This document shows, one piece after another, positions 11,401 to 23,192 of a DNA stretch of 64,000 nt (the stretch's first letter is position 1; every line of letters begins with the position of its first letter). The notes below the pieces were generated by a model that saw only the letters and a list, made by a program, of their open reading frames with translations, was not told the DNA's origin and ran no database searches. This stretch comes from Calliopsis andreniformis (Eukaryota > Arthropoda > Insecta > Hymenoptera > Andrenidae): the NCBI RefSeq assembly GCF_051401765.1, contig NC_135071.1, positions 17,524,961 to 17,588,960 on the forward strand, in the 5' to 3' direction. The translations under genes were made by a program, and so were the position numbers.

Positions 11401-14094
11401 CGCCCTGTGGTCTTTGAGGATTATTGAATGGTCCTAGATTTCCAGGACCTCCTGGACTTCCTGGACCACCGTATCCATTAGGATTCACTGGGCTTCCTGG
11501 TCCTTGGGATCCGTCTGGTCTGCCGTAACTTCCTGCAGCTCCAAGGCCTCCAGAATTGGGTCCACTTCCAGGGCGTGATATTCCTACTCCAACATTAGTG
11601 CTTGTAAAAGTAGAACCAATTTGGTTTGTAGGACTCCCTGGTCCTCCTAGTACTCCGCTATGAGGCTGTGGTTTGGGTCCATAATTTTGAGGGGATCCAC
11701 TTCCTGGCTGCCCACTACCTGGCCCATAAGTTTGAGGGGATCCACTTCCTGGTTGTCCACTACCTGGCCCATAATTCTGAGGGGATCCACTTCCTGGTTG
11801 TCCACTACCTGGCCCATAATTTTGAGGGGATCCACTTCCTGGTAGTCCAGAAGAGGGTCCATAGTGTTGAGGAGATCCACTTTGAGGAGATCCTGGCTGT
11901 CCATTACCTGGCCCATAATTTTGAGGGGCTCCACTTCCTGGCTGTCCACTACCTGGGCCATAATTTTGAGGAGCTCCACTTCCTGGCAGTCCAGAGGAGG
12001 GTCCATAATGTTGAGGAGATCCACTTTGAGGAGATCCTGGCTGTCCACTACCTGGTCCATATTTTTGAGGGGATCCACTACCTGGCTGTCCAGGAGAGGG
12101 TCCATAATGTTGAGGAGATCCACTTTGAGGAGATCCTGGCTGTCCACTACCTGGTCCATAATTTTGAGGGGCTCCACTTCCTGGCTGTCTACTACCTGGG
12201 CCATAATTTTGAGGGGATCCACTTCCTGGTAGTCCAGAAGAGGGTCCATAATGTTGGGGAGATCCACTTTGAGGAGATCCTGGCTGCCCACTACCTGGTC
12301 CATAATTTTGAGGGGCTCCACTTCCTGGCCCATAATTTTGAGGGGATCCACCTCCTGGCTGCCCAAAAGTTGGAGATCCACTAACAGGTCCGTAGGATCC
12401 AGGTTTCCCTCCAGTTTCTCCACAATTACCATAAGGTCCACTAGTACATCCTGGTGGAGATCCCTGTGGACTATATCCCACTGTTGGGCTCGTCAAATAG
12501 TCAGGAAGTCCTTGCTTCTGAACATTACTGGGTCCACCAAACGGCACTGGAGCTTGTTTCACAGGACCAACACCACCTGAACCTGAATAATAAATTAAAC
12601 ATTCTATACTTTTTACTAACATTTAAACTATACAAAATATTACAAAATTTAAATTCACAATACCACAGAAACGATTAACATTCACGAAAGAAAGATCTTA
12701 ACGACATCAAAATTCTGGCTGACCTTGGCTGCAGCTCGATCCAGGCTGACCACTGCATCCAGAACCTGTTTGTGGTCCTTTATTCCATCCTCCACCAGGC
12801 TGACTCGTTACACCTGTACCACCAGCATTCCAGCTACCAGGTTGTAAATGAGTCCCAAACTGTCCAGGGCTAGAACTCCCTTGTCCTTGACCCCAACTAG
12901 GCTTTGGAGTGCTTCCAAAACCAGCATTCCAACTGGATCCAGGCTGCTGACCAGGTCCATGGCTTCCTGGACCCCCACTTCCAGGAGGCCTGTTCCCAGG
13001 AGAGCCAAAACTGGGACTCCCAGCTCCTGGATATCTGTCATCGCCTCCCCCAAATGGCGCCCCATGCTGAGGGCTTCCAGTTCCCGTGATTGGTCCACTG
13101 GAATCAACTGCGCTCAATTTTTGTACTGTCGAAGATGCAGGCCGCTTTTTGTGTCCATAGTGATGTTCTGGCCTATATTGACCATCGTCACAATCGTCTT
13201 CGTCTTCTTCTTCAGGCTCTGTCTCCTCCTCGCTTTTTTCCCAGTAGTCATCGTTCTCCCATTTGCACTGAGAACAATCCTTACCACGGCCACCTTTGCT
13301 TCCAGGTCCACCGTGGCTATGGTAGCCATCGTTTGGCTGGTTGCCAGTCAGAGATCCAGGGTTGTCGTAACTGCGAATCCCTTTGTGTCCATCGTGGCTC
13401 GGACTCGACCCAGGGAAGCTCCCAGCGCCGGCGAAGGAGTTCGAGCCGCTCAGCGCGGATGCACCTGCGAACGCAGAAGCTGAGGCACTACCTGTGGAAA
13501 AGTTTTGTGAAGTCCTTCAAAGTTACTGTGAAATAAAATAGAGTGGAAATGAAATTACGTACTGAATGCTAGGCTACCGCTGCCAGAATTGGTCCCATGG
13601 GCCCCTAAGGACAGAGTACACTGTATTACTTTTTATTCGATGAGTCAATGAGTATAAATAGTACGTCGAAGAATGTGAGGACAATTGATGAATCGACGCA
13701 AGTCCACAAGACAGTACTGAAGTCGAAAAATGTAAAGGCCAATATCTTGGAAACAAAAGCATACGGCTTAGGTCATTTCGCCTTAAGCTATGTCTCCACT
13801 GAAGCAACTATGAGGAACTTCTTATTACTGCTTTATGTATCTTAAAAAAGTCGCTTTTAAATCGAAGCAAAATCCAATTTTGGAACACGAGGCTACAAGA
13901 GGCGACAAAATGTTCTTGCTTGTTGCTTCACTGGAGGCTTAGCTTCACAACCACAGAAATATAATTAAATACACGCCTGACGAGACACTTGAACAATACC
14001 CCTGCTGCTTAGAAACGATGGATTAATTACCTGAAGCTACCACAACTGCCGTGACCAAGAGGAGGAACCTCGGGGACAGAAGAGTCCCAATCAT
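8465..14094 (-). CDS. Secreted Gly/Pro/Ser-rich multi-repeat protein, function unknown
   Basis: I do not recognise an ortholog. Exons in gene order: 14094-14031, 13604-13563, 13491-12724, 12576-10048, 9864-9112, 8673-8548, 8478-8465; total 4296 nt, 1431 residues. Residues 1-21 form a signal peptide (MIGTLLSPRFLLLVTAVVVA). Ala/Ser/Gly stretches follow (SASASAFAGASALSG), then an acidic Cys-containing segment (residues about 80-130, ending HKKRP). Next come 15-residue GSGSPQNYGPGSGQP repeats, 15-residue YQPGSYP..GPAKPG repeats, a Cys-rich patch, and a collagen-like Gly-Val-Pro run. The motif NPFL recurs four times near exon 4-5 borders. The tail is Gly/Ser/Ala-rich and ends SANSWAG. Every intron is phase 1. 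The composition suggests an extracellular matrix, cuticle or silk-type structural protein; that is inference. The weakest junction is the donor at 12723 (GTCAGC); without it exon 3 would run to a stop at about 12707. Confidence 0.8.
9466..9597 (-). repeat. 9-bp tandem repeat encoding collagen-like Gly-Val-Pro run
   Basis: About fifteen near-identical 9-mers (forward CCAGGTACT / CCAGGCACT / CCGGGCACT). On the minus strand they read as Gly-X-Y triplets, mostly GVPGVP, within exon 5 of the secreted protein gene. The antisense frame is also open, which is a consequence of the repeat and not evidence of a gene. Confidence 0.85.
10480..10870 (-). repeat. 45-bp tandem repeats encoding YQPGSYP-type units
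   Basis: About eight imperfect 15-codon units of the form GYQPGSYPESGPAKP. They vary at a few positions (ESG/EAG/QTS/KPG), which suggests older duplication than in the N-terminal block. They lie in the C-terminal half of exon 4. Confidence 0.85.
11676..12370 (-). repeat. 45-bp tandem repeats encoding GSGSPQNYGPGSGQP units
   Basis: Many 15-codon units (SPQNYGPGSGQPGSG). Variants carrying SPQSGSPQHYGPSSGLP recur in the same order several times, so a higher-order unit of two to three monomers has itself been duplicated. Near-identity at the DNA level suggests recent expansion or gene conversion, and copy number is likely polymorphic. Confidence 0.85.
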
Positions 14095-14175
14095 GTCGAG
14101 TTCGATATAGTCGAGCGTTTAGTCGTTCGTCGTGAGCCTCGAGACAGTGCGAAGCGAGTTCTGATCGAATACTTC

Positions 14176-14183
14176 TATTTATA
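14176..14183 (-). promoter_or_regulatory. TATA box of the secreted protein gene
   Basis: The minus strand reads TATAAATA, 82 bases upstream of the signal-peptide ATG at 14094. Transcription would start near 14150-14162, giving a 5' UTR of about 60 nt. A strong TATA box fits a tissue-specific, highly expressed secreted product. Confidence 0.65.
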
Positions 14184-15880
14184 AGGATACCCCCAACAGT
14201 GAAAGGACGTGTTCCACGCGAGAATCATCCTCGACCGCGAAGACGCGCGCCTCGATGTGGGTGGCAATGAAACGATTGTTCAGCTTTTTCTAGCGGACGT
14301 TGTCGGTGGAACTTCGCGCGACGATCGAAAAACCGAGCGAAAGACTGGTTCCTTCGCTCGACTGAAGACACTGTCGCAACTACGTCATCACGCTTTAGGA
14401 GTTCCTTGGCGAACAATTCCCCTCGCGTTCCCTCTTCGAGGGAGGGATACAGGATCATGCAAATTGGAGCGTCGCGCAATCTCGCTTCAGTCGAATTTAC
14501 GACGCCCTGCCATCATTATTTGTTTGCTGCGCCTGGCATTCCACTTCGATGATTTTTGTTTTTGCTATCTGAACTTCTGCCCACGCTTCTGCAGCGATTG
14601 TTCGTTTATTTCTGGACACCTGCGGATGGGAATTGCAATCAGAAAGATATTTGCATGAGAAAGTGATGGAATTTTTGGAGAGCTTATTATAAATTGAAGT
14701 CTACAATTTCTCAAACTTAAACAATTGTAAATCATTGCTGTTTGTTTTAGTCTATGCTTCCCACAATTTCATAATTATGGTAAATAGACTCTCATATAAT
14801 TGAAGGGGAGCTTAACAATGGTTTAGTGAATAGCAGCGCGCCTGGAATTTAGTTAATCAGTCACTAATTAAAATTTTGTCTATACAGACAGAGTTCCACG
14901 GCAATCAAATGAATAAAAATGAGCATAAATGGCGTTGCTTGAGAATGCTAAACAGGACATAAATTTCTTTGGTGTTGAAGTCCTCGTCTAGGATCGTCGA
15001 ATATGTAATTCACAAAATTTATGATCGAACGCCCTGCGATTATGACCATGATTCTTCGAAGTCGGTGACATCAACGGGAGTTATAATAATGTTATCGACA
15101 ATCGTCGCGAGCGTTGGAGGAGTGGAAGTGGTAATTTCGATGCTCGGTTAAGAGGCAACGCCTTCCTCGCTGCATAGAAAGAATCCGATTTATCGATGGA
15201 ATAAAGCAATATGACTCTACTTTTTTCCCCCAGGCCGTAAAGAAGAAGACAAAGAATCATTGTGTAATAATGCTGCATGATCGAAGAATTATTTATAGAC
15301 TATACGCTTCGTTAACGGAGTTCCTTCAGGCGTCGATATCCTGGACACGAGATCGTATCGCGATTGGGAAAAGCCGCAGACATGTAACTGTTCTATTCTT
15401 TCTCAGACTTTTGCGATTCGTGACTTCTTTAATGACGTAAACGTTTTCATCAAGAAAAGTCCAAGGCGTGTATGATTTATCACCTGGAATTTACAATAGA
15501 GTTTCAGTCAACTTCTCAATGAAATCAATCAAAGCAGTACAAAGTAGGCATGGATGCTTCAATTGATTATAACAATTTATTAAGAAAAGACTACATCAGC
15601 GAAGAAGGAATTTTTATTTTTAAGAAAACTGATGTGTAAGTCTGATTCCCTGAAACAAAAGGAGCTCCTGGAGAAGGAGTTTCAAGGAAGATCTTCTGTA
15701 TAAGTGACACAAGGAATTGCCATCAATTTCAGATATTTTCCCGCTGGGTATGAGTCGTGATAACGAAGCCCATTTGAATGTCGCGGTTCTCGAATCGAGA
15801 AGGAATCGAGAGACAGTTCGGTTATCGATCGTAACGGTGAGACGCCGCACCTCTCGAAGAGGGGCACTTTGGTGACGCAC
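14184..15880. other. Intergenic region between divergent genes
   Basis: It separates the minus-strand secreted protein gene from the plus-strand Ars2. ORFs here (for example 14209-14658 plus) lack splice context or coding composition. I see nothing else that can be supported. Confidence 0.4.
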
Positions 15881-15894
15881 GGTAACGGATGGCA

Positions 15895-15945
15895 AGTATC
15901 TTCATAGTGGAGTTTCGTTTTCGTTCAACGGTGTACCTGAATTAG
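15895..15945 (+). other. Probable non-coding first exon of Ars2
   Basis: A good donor (ATTAG then GTGAGT) sits at 15945/15946. It would join the acceptor TATTTTTCAG ending at 16362, which lies 17 bases before the Ars2 ATG. The exon's 5' end is not determinable from sequence; the start given is nominal. Confidence 0.45.
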
Positions 15946-16379
15946 GTGAGTTTCTATCATCCTGATTTCATTATTATTTAAACAGATACGTTGTGTTTAC
16001 GTTCTTGATATAGGTTAAGTGTACCTTCACGAATTCATGAAACGTAGATTCGAGTGGCCGAAGCTAATGTTCGCGCGTTATTCGAATATTTCGTTCGAAA
16101 AATAATTTATGATCGATGTCTTCGGCTCAGACATCGCATAAGTGCATTTCCTATCTAATAACAATTCTAGAAAACGATTAAAAGCAGTTGTGAATCATGT
16201 GCCGAATAACATAAGCACTCCGAGTGCACACTTAACCCCTTGTTAGTTCAGAACGTTTCAGGACCTTGGAATCTGTCTCTACTAACCTCACTTACGCCTG
16301 TACTAATGACTGAAATTTGGAAGTTTCCTTTATAGAGACCTTTATCTGTTTATATTTTTCAGAATTAACTTTTTACATT

Positions 16380-19300
16380 ATGGGTGACTCAGACGATGAA
16401 TACGATAGGAAGAGGAGAGACAAATTTAGGGGGGAAAGACAAGAATCTTATTCGAGAGAAGGTCGCAGGGATGATAGGAGAAGAGATGATTGGGTGGACA
16501 GGTAACTATTATATTTAAAAGTGTTTGTAAACGTATTGCTTCTAATATTTTTTGTACTAAGGAAAAGTTTTGTGTTTCTACAGCTGTGAGACTTTCTCTT
16601 TTGGAGATTATAACTTGTAATGGTATTAATTATTCTAGGGAATGGTCAAGTCGTCCTAGACAACGTCCAGACTATAGGGACTACCGTGGTGGTGGAGGTG
16701 GTGGACGTGATAGGTACAGTCCAGCACGATCGCAGGAGATGGCTCCTCCAATGAAAAGAATGCGGGCTGATTGGGACGACAGGCCAAGGTACGGGCATGA
16801 TTACTATGGAGGTGGAGGAGGTGGAGCCACTTCCTGGGGTCCAGATCATTATCCACCACCACATCATGGGAATCATCACTATGGAAACCATAGTAACAGT
16901 AGCAGGTTTGTGTGCTTCTTATGTTTCTTTTATATTGATCTTCTTTTCTTTGCTGCATTTGTTTGGAATCTGTGTTGTCATGAAAAAGAGAGGTTGTATT
17001 GTGACCATGCAAAAAAGGAGTAGACTGACTCCAAGATTACTAGCCCGCTTGAGGTAGCCCCAACAATTTCTATTCTCTTCTATCAGTTCTAACGCCTTTC
17101 TGTATTTCGTATAGTCGAGAAGTAGCTGGAAACTTCAGCAATTCCAATGTCGAGACTCAGCCGCCGATGATGTCGTTCAAAGCGTTCCTTGGAACTCAGG
17201 AAGACACGATTACCGACGAGGAAGCCATTAAACGTTATAACGAGTATAAACTGGAATTCAGGAGGCAACAGTTGAACGAGTTCTTCGTTGCTCACAAGGA
17301 CGAAGAATGGTATATTTTATTTTAGTCTATTCTGTTCCTAATATGACGTGAAGCTCAGTCGTACTTCAATGTGGATGCAAGAATAATTTCTACAGTGGCT
17401 TCACATAGCTTCCAGCTATGAACATACCAAGTTTTTTACAGATGTTTTTATCAAAAACATGAAATATAGTGTTTTAGACTAATTTTGAAAAGCTTTGTCC
17501 ACTGTAGAAAGTAGTCATGAAATTCTAATGAAGCTATCAAATTCTGTTCAAGTATGTACCGTGCAGAGATGAGAAATCCAGCAAATGGGATAAAGGTCCA
17601 ATTGAAGAACTGGATGCAAAAATGTCAGCTCCAATTTTTAGCAAAAATGACATCCTGAGAATTTGTATGCATTTTAATATACAGTTGTTCTTGTTAAAAT
17701 ACTGCAGAATTGAAGAAAATGGAGCTGACCAGTTCTTGCACCGAGCTCTTCAATTGGCCCTGGTAGAATCTCGTCACGAATTCGTCCATCGCTGGACCCC
17801 TCGTCTCTGTATGCGCAGGAGGTGTACACATATGTACGTTGAACAGAAGGAGGTTGAAGGGTGTAGCGGCTTTATAATTTTTGCTAAATTACAGACACAA
17901 TTTTATCGGTAATTACAAGCCAATATGACCAGCTCTGTCTATCCCTACAGCGTACAGCCAACAACGCCTTATGTCTTGGGCACAGGTCACCTCGCTCGTT
18001 TATTTTTTCGTACGATATTTTATGCATACCGCGTCTCGCGCATCGCAGAAGAATCGAGGTGTCTATTAGGTAGTTAGAAAATGAAATGCGAGCTGGGCGC
18101 GCAAAGCCCAAAGCATGCTCGCGGTAGGCCGCGTTCTAAACCCGTTTAACTATGTCGCTATGACATTCGAAACATACTCTATCGTTACAATAGATCTCTG
18201 TGTCGGCGAGAAAACTGAATGCGAGTAAAAGTATGATACTACAGGTGAGACTTTCATTCTGTAACTGACAATGTTGACAGTAATGATGATAATTTATACG
18301 TAATCGTCTTAAGAAAAAAAATATATAAAAGGGATACTATGTTAACGTTTAATCACGAGGAAATGATTCTCTCTAAATAAGAATGGGAAACGTAATGATT
18401 TGCTTTTCTACTTTCTCCAACATGCCGCGACAGATCTGTCGGTCACGATTGTTCATGATATCGAGAGGTTTCTATTGAAAAGCACATCTTGTGCTTTGTG
18501 CAATACGTTAAGTTAGTAGAACTAACTAATTCCTTTGACAAATCCACAAATTGTACGCCTGTTTGCTTTTGACTGACAAGATATTTCTCCCAAGTGTTGG
18601 ATGTTAATATCAGATTCTCTGTCGATCGCCAGGTTCAAAATAAAATACCACCCTGAAGAGTCGGTGAAGAGAAAGGAGGAACAAGTAGGAGCTCTAAAGG
18701 TGAGAACCATTGATTTATCGAATTCTTTGCTCGTCACGAATTCCTAATGAATTTCTACTGTATCCTCGTTTTATTTTTCAGAAACGAGTTGAAGTTTTTC
18801 TGGAGATGCTCGATATAGGAGAGATAGATAAAGTTTCAGTCGACGCGGAGCAAGCTGATGCTTTGCTACATTTATTGGACGCAGTGGTTATTAAATTAGA
18901 GGGTGGAACTGAGGAAGATCTGCAAGTTCTGGACGCGAAACCGTCGAACCCAGTTCTGCACAAGGACACATCGAAAGAGAGAGACGAGGCAAAGAGTAAT
19001 AAGGCCATAGCTGAGAAGAAAGTTGACAATAGCGATTCAAATAAAACAGACGAGGCTTCGCGCGCGGAGAAAACGTTTAAAAACGGACAAAACGCGGACG
19101 TTGAAATGAAGAATGCAGAAAAAGAAGAGAACGTGACGGAGGAGGCAGAAAAGTCTGAAGAAAGTATTAAGGAAATCAAAAAGGAAGATGATACGGACGA
19201 AACAGGTACCTATATAACTTTTAAATTCAAAGTGCTTCGCGTGTTAATATTCTAATATACATAAATCTTATTTTAACGCAATAGGGAAACCAGAAGAAGT

Positions 19301-22300
19301 TAATACTAAAAAAAGGAAACGTGCTAATAGTAACAGTAGCAGCAGCAGTAGCAGCAGCAGTAGTAGCTCGTCTGAAAGTGACAGTAACAAACCAGATACA
19401 CCAAAAGCAAATACTCGTAAGTCTCTATAAAATCCTTGTAACGATATCACAATTTACAACTGTATTTTACAATTTCTCTTGCAGCTGTTGCCGAAAAAAT
19501 GGATGCCAGTAGTGAGAACACTGAAGCGCGAGAGGGAAAAGAAAACGATAGAGAAACTAAAGGCGATGGTGAAGCGCCTGAAGCTAAGAAGTCGACAATG
19601 GAGCCAGAGGCTGTAATCGATCTAGCTAGTGAAGACAAAGAGAAAGAACCTAGAGCTTTACACAAGACTAGCAGCATCTTCCTTCGTAATTTAGCGCCCA
19701 CTATCACGAAAGCAGAAGTTGAAGCGGTAGTTATTTATCTTTAAATAATAATAAGATTGAATTTTTATGGATAAACATAGAAGAGATTTTTCCTGATAGA
19801 TGTGCAAGCGCTTCCCTGGATTTTTACGAGTTGCCATAGCTGATCCTCAACCTGAAAGGAGATGGTTTAGAAGAGGATGGGTTTCGTTCGAAAGACAAGT
19901 CAACATAAAAGAAATATGTTGGAGTTTAAACAATATTCGGGTAAGCTGATACTTTCTGAAGCTTGTCTTAATTCCGAGAAAAATTAAATATTTCTAAAAA
20001 CATTTAACAATTCTTACAGCTTCGAGATTGCGAACTCGGCGCCATAGTGAATCGAGACCTCTCAAGAAGGATTCGCACTGTGAATGGCTTGACTTCTCAT
20101 AAGCAAATAGTGAGACACGACATAAAGTTGAGCGCTAAAATTGTTCATAATTTGGATAACAGAGTTGGTCTCTGGAACGAAGAGAAGAAAGACGACAGTG
20201 CGAGCAAGCAGGAGGACGACAACAAGGAAAATAAGAGCGCGCAAAATGCTCATGAGGTTGAGCAGGCTGTAAGAGAATATTCATTTTTTATCAGATTAAA
20301 AAGATTTTAAAAGATCGAGAGCCTTGTAATACAAGTTGAAATCTTGACAATATTTATTTTCATAGGCGTTTGGATTGTCGTCTAAAAATCCAGTATTGAA
20401 GAATATAACCGACTACCTCATAGAAGAGGCGTCAGCTGAAGAGGAAGAGCTATTAGGAATGTCTGGTGACCAAGAGGAAGGTCAACTGGGAGGCGACGGA
20501 GACGGCCCGATCGAAAGAGATCCGACACTCATCAAGGTATGCAATACGAATAACTATGTTTATTTTGTTTATTAAATATTGTGTATCTCTTCAGGTGCTG
20601 GATAGACTAATCCTCTATTTACGAATAGTTCACTCTGTCGACTATTACAATCATTGCGAGTATCCAAACGAAGATGAAATGCCAAACAGATGCGGAATAA
20701 TGCACGTCAGAGGATCACCGCCAACTGCGAAAGTGTCCAGTACAGAATTGTCCGAGTATTGTCGCAATTTCGAAAGCAAAATGGCTGCTTTCCTGCAGCC
20801 AGTCGCGACTCTGTCTCAAGAAGAGTTCGATAAACTCGGTGCTAAAAACGCTGAAGCGTATCCTTTTTTATATCTGTACAGGATTAGAATTTTTACGTTT
20901 TTCTCTTGCGATATTTCCTTAATTTACGAAACAGTGAGGTCGAGAAATTCGTTCAAGCTAACACTCAGGAGTTGTCAAAGGACAAGTGGCTGTGTCCGCT
21001 GAGTGGAAAGAAGTTCAAAGGCCCCGACTTCATTCGCAAGCACATTTTCAATAAGCACGCTGAAAAGGTGGCTGAGGTGAAAGCCGAGGCAGAGTATTTC
21101 AATAACTACTTGAAGGACCCGAAGAGGCCGCAGTTACCCGAACATCCTGGAAATAAGGCACCTCCGAGGGAGAATTTGCGCGAGGGATTTAATCCTTATG
21201 GGTGTTCCACGTGAGTTTCGAACGATTTGATTAATGTTCTGCCTTAAAATTATTGGGTTATAAAGTATATTTCAGCACTGCAAAAGACTTCAGCGCGCAC
21301 AAAAAACTGAATTGCGATTAAAATCGTAGTTATGCTGAAATTTCACAGTGCTGAAATTAAGTTTATAACCTAATACTCACTAAAACTACTTTACATTACT
21401 TTCTATTTCTTTATGGTAACTACACTACGTATTTAATTTCCTAGATTCGGCAGTTACGGAAGTGGTTATGGCAACAGCAGAGGAGGATACGGGTCCAGTT
21501 ATGGTGGAGGATTTGGTGGAGGATTCGGAATGCCTCGTCCCAGTCGTGGTGGTTTCAATAGAGGACGGTAAGATCGATTCTTTTATTCACTCGTACAGTC
21601 ATACTTTACACTATCATCGGCGAGTTAGTCTGTAACAGGATAGAACACACGTTAAGCTTCCGGCTGTCTAAGTGAAACGAATCGTCGATCAAAGGTTCGC
21701 CGCGGTATTCTTTCTATTTTCACGACGCCTTTTGAACGTGGTGTGATACACTGTTTTACAGGGTTGCTCCAGACTCAACCTCAAGGCCTATTGTTAGTTA
21801 TAATGACTTGGACCAGCTAGACATGGACATGTTCTAAGTTTTAAATACCACTCTTGTGTCTTTCGTCCTTAAAAGGCAACGAGAGTAATTCTTGAACAAT
21901 ATCGGACTCACGTGCTAGCAGATTTCGTATCTGGATTATGTAACACACGAGTACACTGTAGAACGAACATACTGCCGAATTTGAACGCGATCTAGATTTT
22001 GTTAAAAGGTAGACAGAGGATGTGTTACAAAATCAGCACATATTTTTCATTTCCTGTGACACGAGATAAACCTCGACCATGTATATAACAAAAAGAAACT
22101 ATTATAAAGCGTATCGTATATTTTAGTAAAAGCAGCACGTCACATTGAGTTCCCTATTGAAAAAGAGTACGGAAAATTGGAGGACTTGCTGTAATCTGAT
22201 GACAGAAATTAGCAAATAAAATTATTTGTTACTGCTCATATGTGCTTTTATTTTCACATCCCCTGCCTCCGTTCGTATCCTATGTCCAGTTGGTCGTACG

Positions 22301-22487
22301 TCATACGCAGGGTCGTTCATTCATAGAATTCTTATTAACTCGACCTTGATGTACTGCGTACCTTCTGCATCGAAGTTCAATGATTTAATTTCTTATTGAA
22401 CGTTACAGCGGCGGCGGAGGAGACTTCCGACCAGTCATTCATTATCGCGATCTCGACGCGCCGAGAGAACCTGACGAATTCCTATAA
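16380..22487 (+). CDS. Ars2: ARS2/Serrate RNA effector protein, alternative last exons
   Basis: Nuclear partner of the cap-binding complex that directs capped transcripts to processing, export or decay. Exons: 16380-16501, 16639-16905, 17115-17309, 18633-18699, 18782-19205, 19285-19416, 19485-19726, 19800-19940, 20020-20268, 20366-20536, 20595-20857, 20935-21210, 21445-21567. The last exon is then either 21762-21837 (915 residues) or 22409-22487 (916 residues). Visible parts are an Arg/Asp-rich N-terminus ([16 protein letters not shown]), the conserved [20 protein letters not shown] segment and a low-complexity acidic/Ser region. A degenerate RRM follows ([29 protein letters not shown]), then a C2H2 finger ([19 protein letters not shown]), a Gly/Arg/Tyr-rich stretch and a short acidic-aromatic tail. 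Human ARS2 ends with a similar YRDLDAP tail that contacts the cap-binding complex. All junctions are phase-consistent for both tails. Confidence 0.95.
21255..21371. repeat. Imperfect inverted repeat inside an Ars2 intron
   Basis: The left arm at 21255-21280 (GGTTATAAAG..TTTCAGCACTG) is matched on the other strand by 21346-21371. The arms are about 25 bases, enclose about 65 bases and have a further internal TTCAGC/GCTGAA pairing. It could be a small MITE or simply a strong intronic hairpin between exons 12 and 13. Confidence 0.6.
22215..22220 (+). terminator. Poly(A) signal for the proximal Ars2 isoform
   Basis: AATAAA, 378 bases after the stop of the proximal last exon (21837) and before the distal last exon (22409). 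It is correctly placed to end the short transcript. Confidence 0.55.
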
Positions 22488-23192
22488 ATTACGTCTATCC
22501 AATGAAAAACGTGTTCGAAAGCATTGAGGATCGAGGAGAACTGTCGTTCCTGGTGAAAGAAAGATCGAGAACTCTGCGTATTATATATCTGTACATATTT
22601 ATCGTACCGATAACCTTTTATTTAGATCAGGGACTAGGCAGAGCTTCAGGGACAGCTTTGTTAAACACGAGGCAATCATTTGAGGCACCTAGATCCAAAG
22701 GGATCCAAGTAACGTTTTTCTTTGAGACAATTCTACGAAAAGTCTCTATGAAAATTAAATTGTATTTAGTGCTTACCATATAGTAAGCATTTGCATCTCT
22801 TTTTCATGAACTTAATTCAATTTTTCTGGCGTTTAAATGACAACTTTAGGCAACGTTGAGTTATTAAATTATTTATTACGTCAGATTTAATGATTTAACT
22901 AACTACTTTTGTCCTTAACTCTCCAAAAATGTTCCTTGCATCTCTTTGATTCTAAGTGCCTCGTCTGTAATACAAAAATATACATAGCCACGTATAAGTA
23001 ATCATTAGATGTGTACAAATACGATGCACCCAGTAGAAAAACGCACATCGAACAGTAAAAAATCTTCATTACACGGTGGTTAAATATCATGTATAACAAA
23101 TACAAACTATACACATATATGTATCTATTCGTAGCATCTGGAACCAATGTTCTGTTATAATTGCACTCGATCAGACAGATACACTTGTTTAC

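Noticed and set aside
11668..12384. Long plus-strand ORF (238 codons) opposite the 45-bp repeats
   Set aside because: It is the antisense reading of a periodic GC-rich repeat; 45-bp periodicity keeps several frames open. There is no splice context, signal or start environment.
14209..14658. 149-codon plus ORF upstream of Ars2
   Set aside because: It begins immediately upstream of the TATA box of the divergent gene, has no recognisable domain and no downstream splice partner.
17622..17912. Extra exon inside the 1.3-kb Ars2 intron 3
   Set aside because: Exon 17309 joins 18633 in frame and reproduces the conserved [12 protein letters not shown] junction. Sequence in between would interrupt it.
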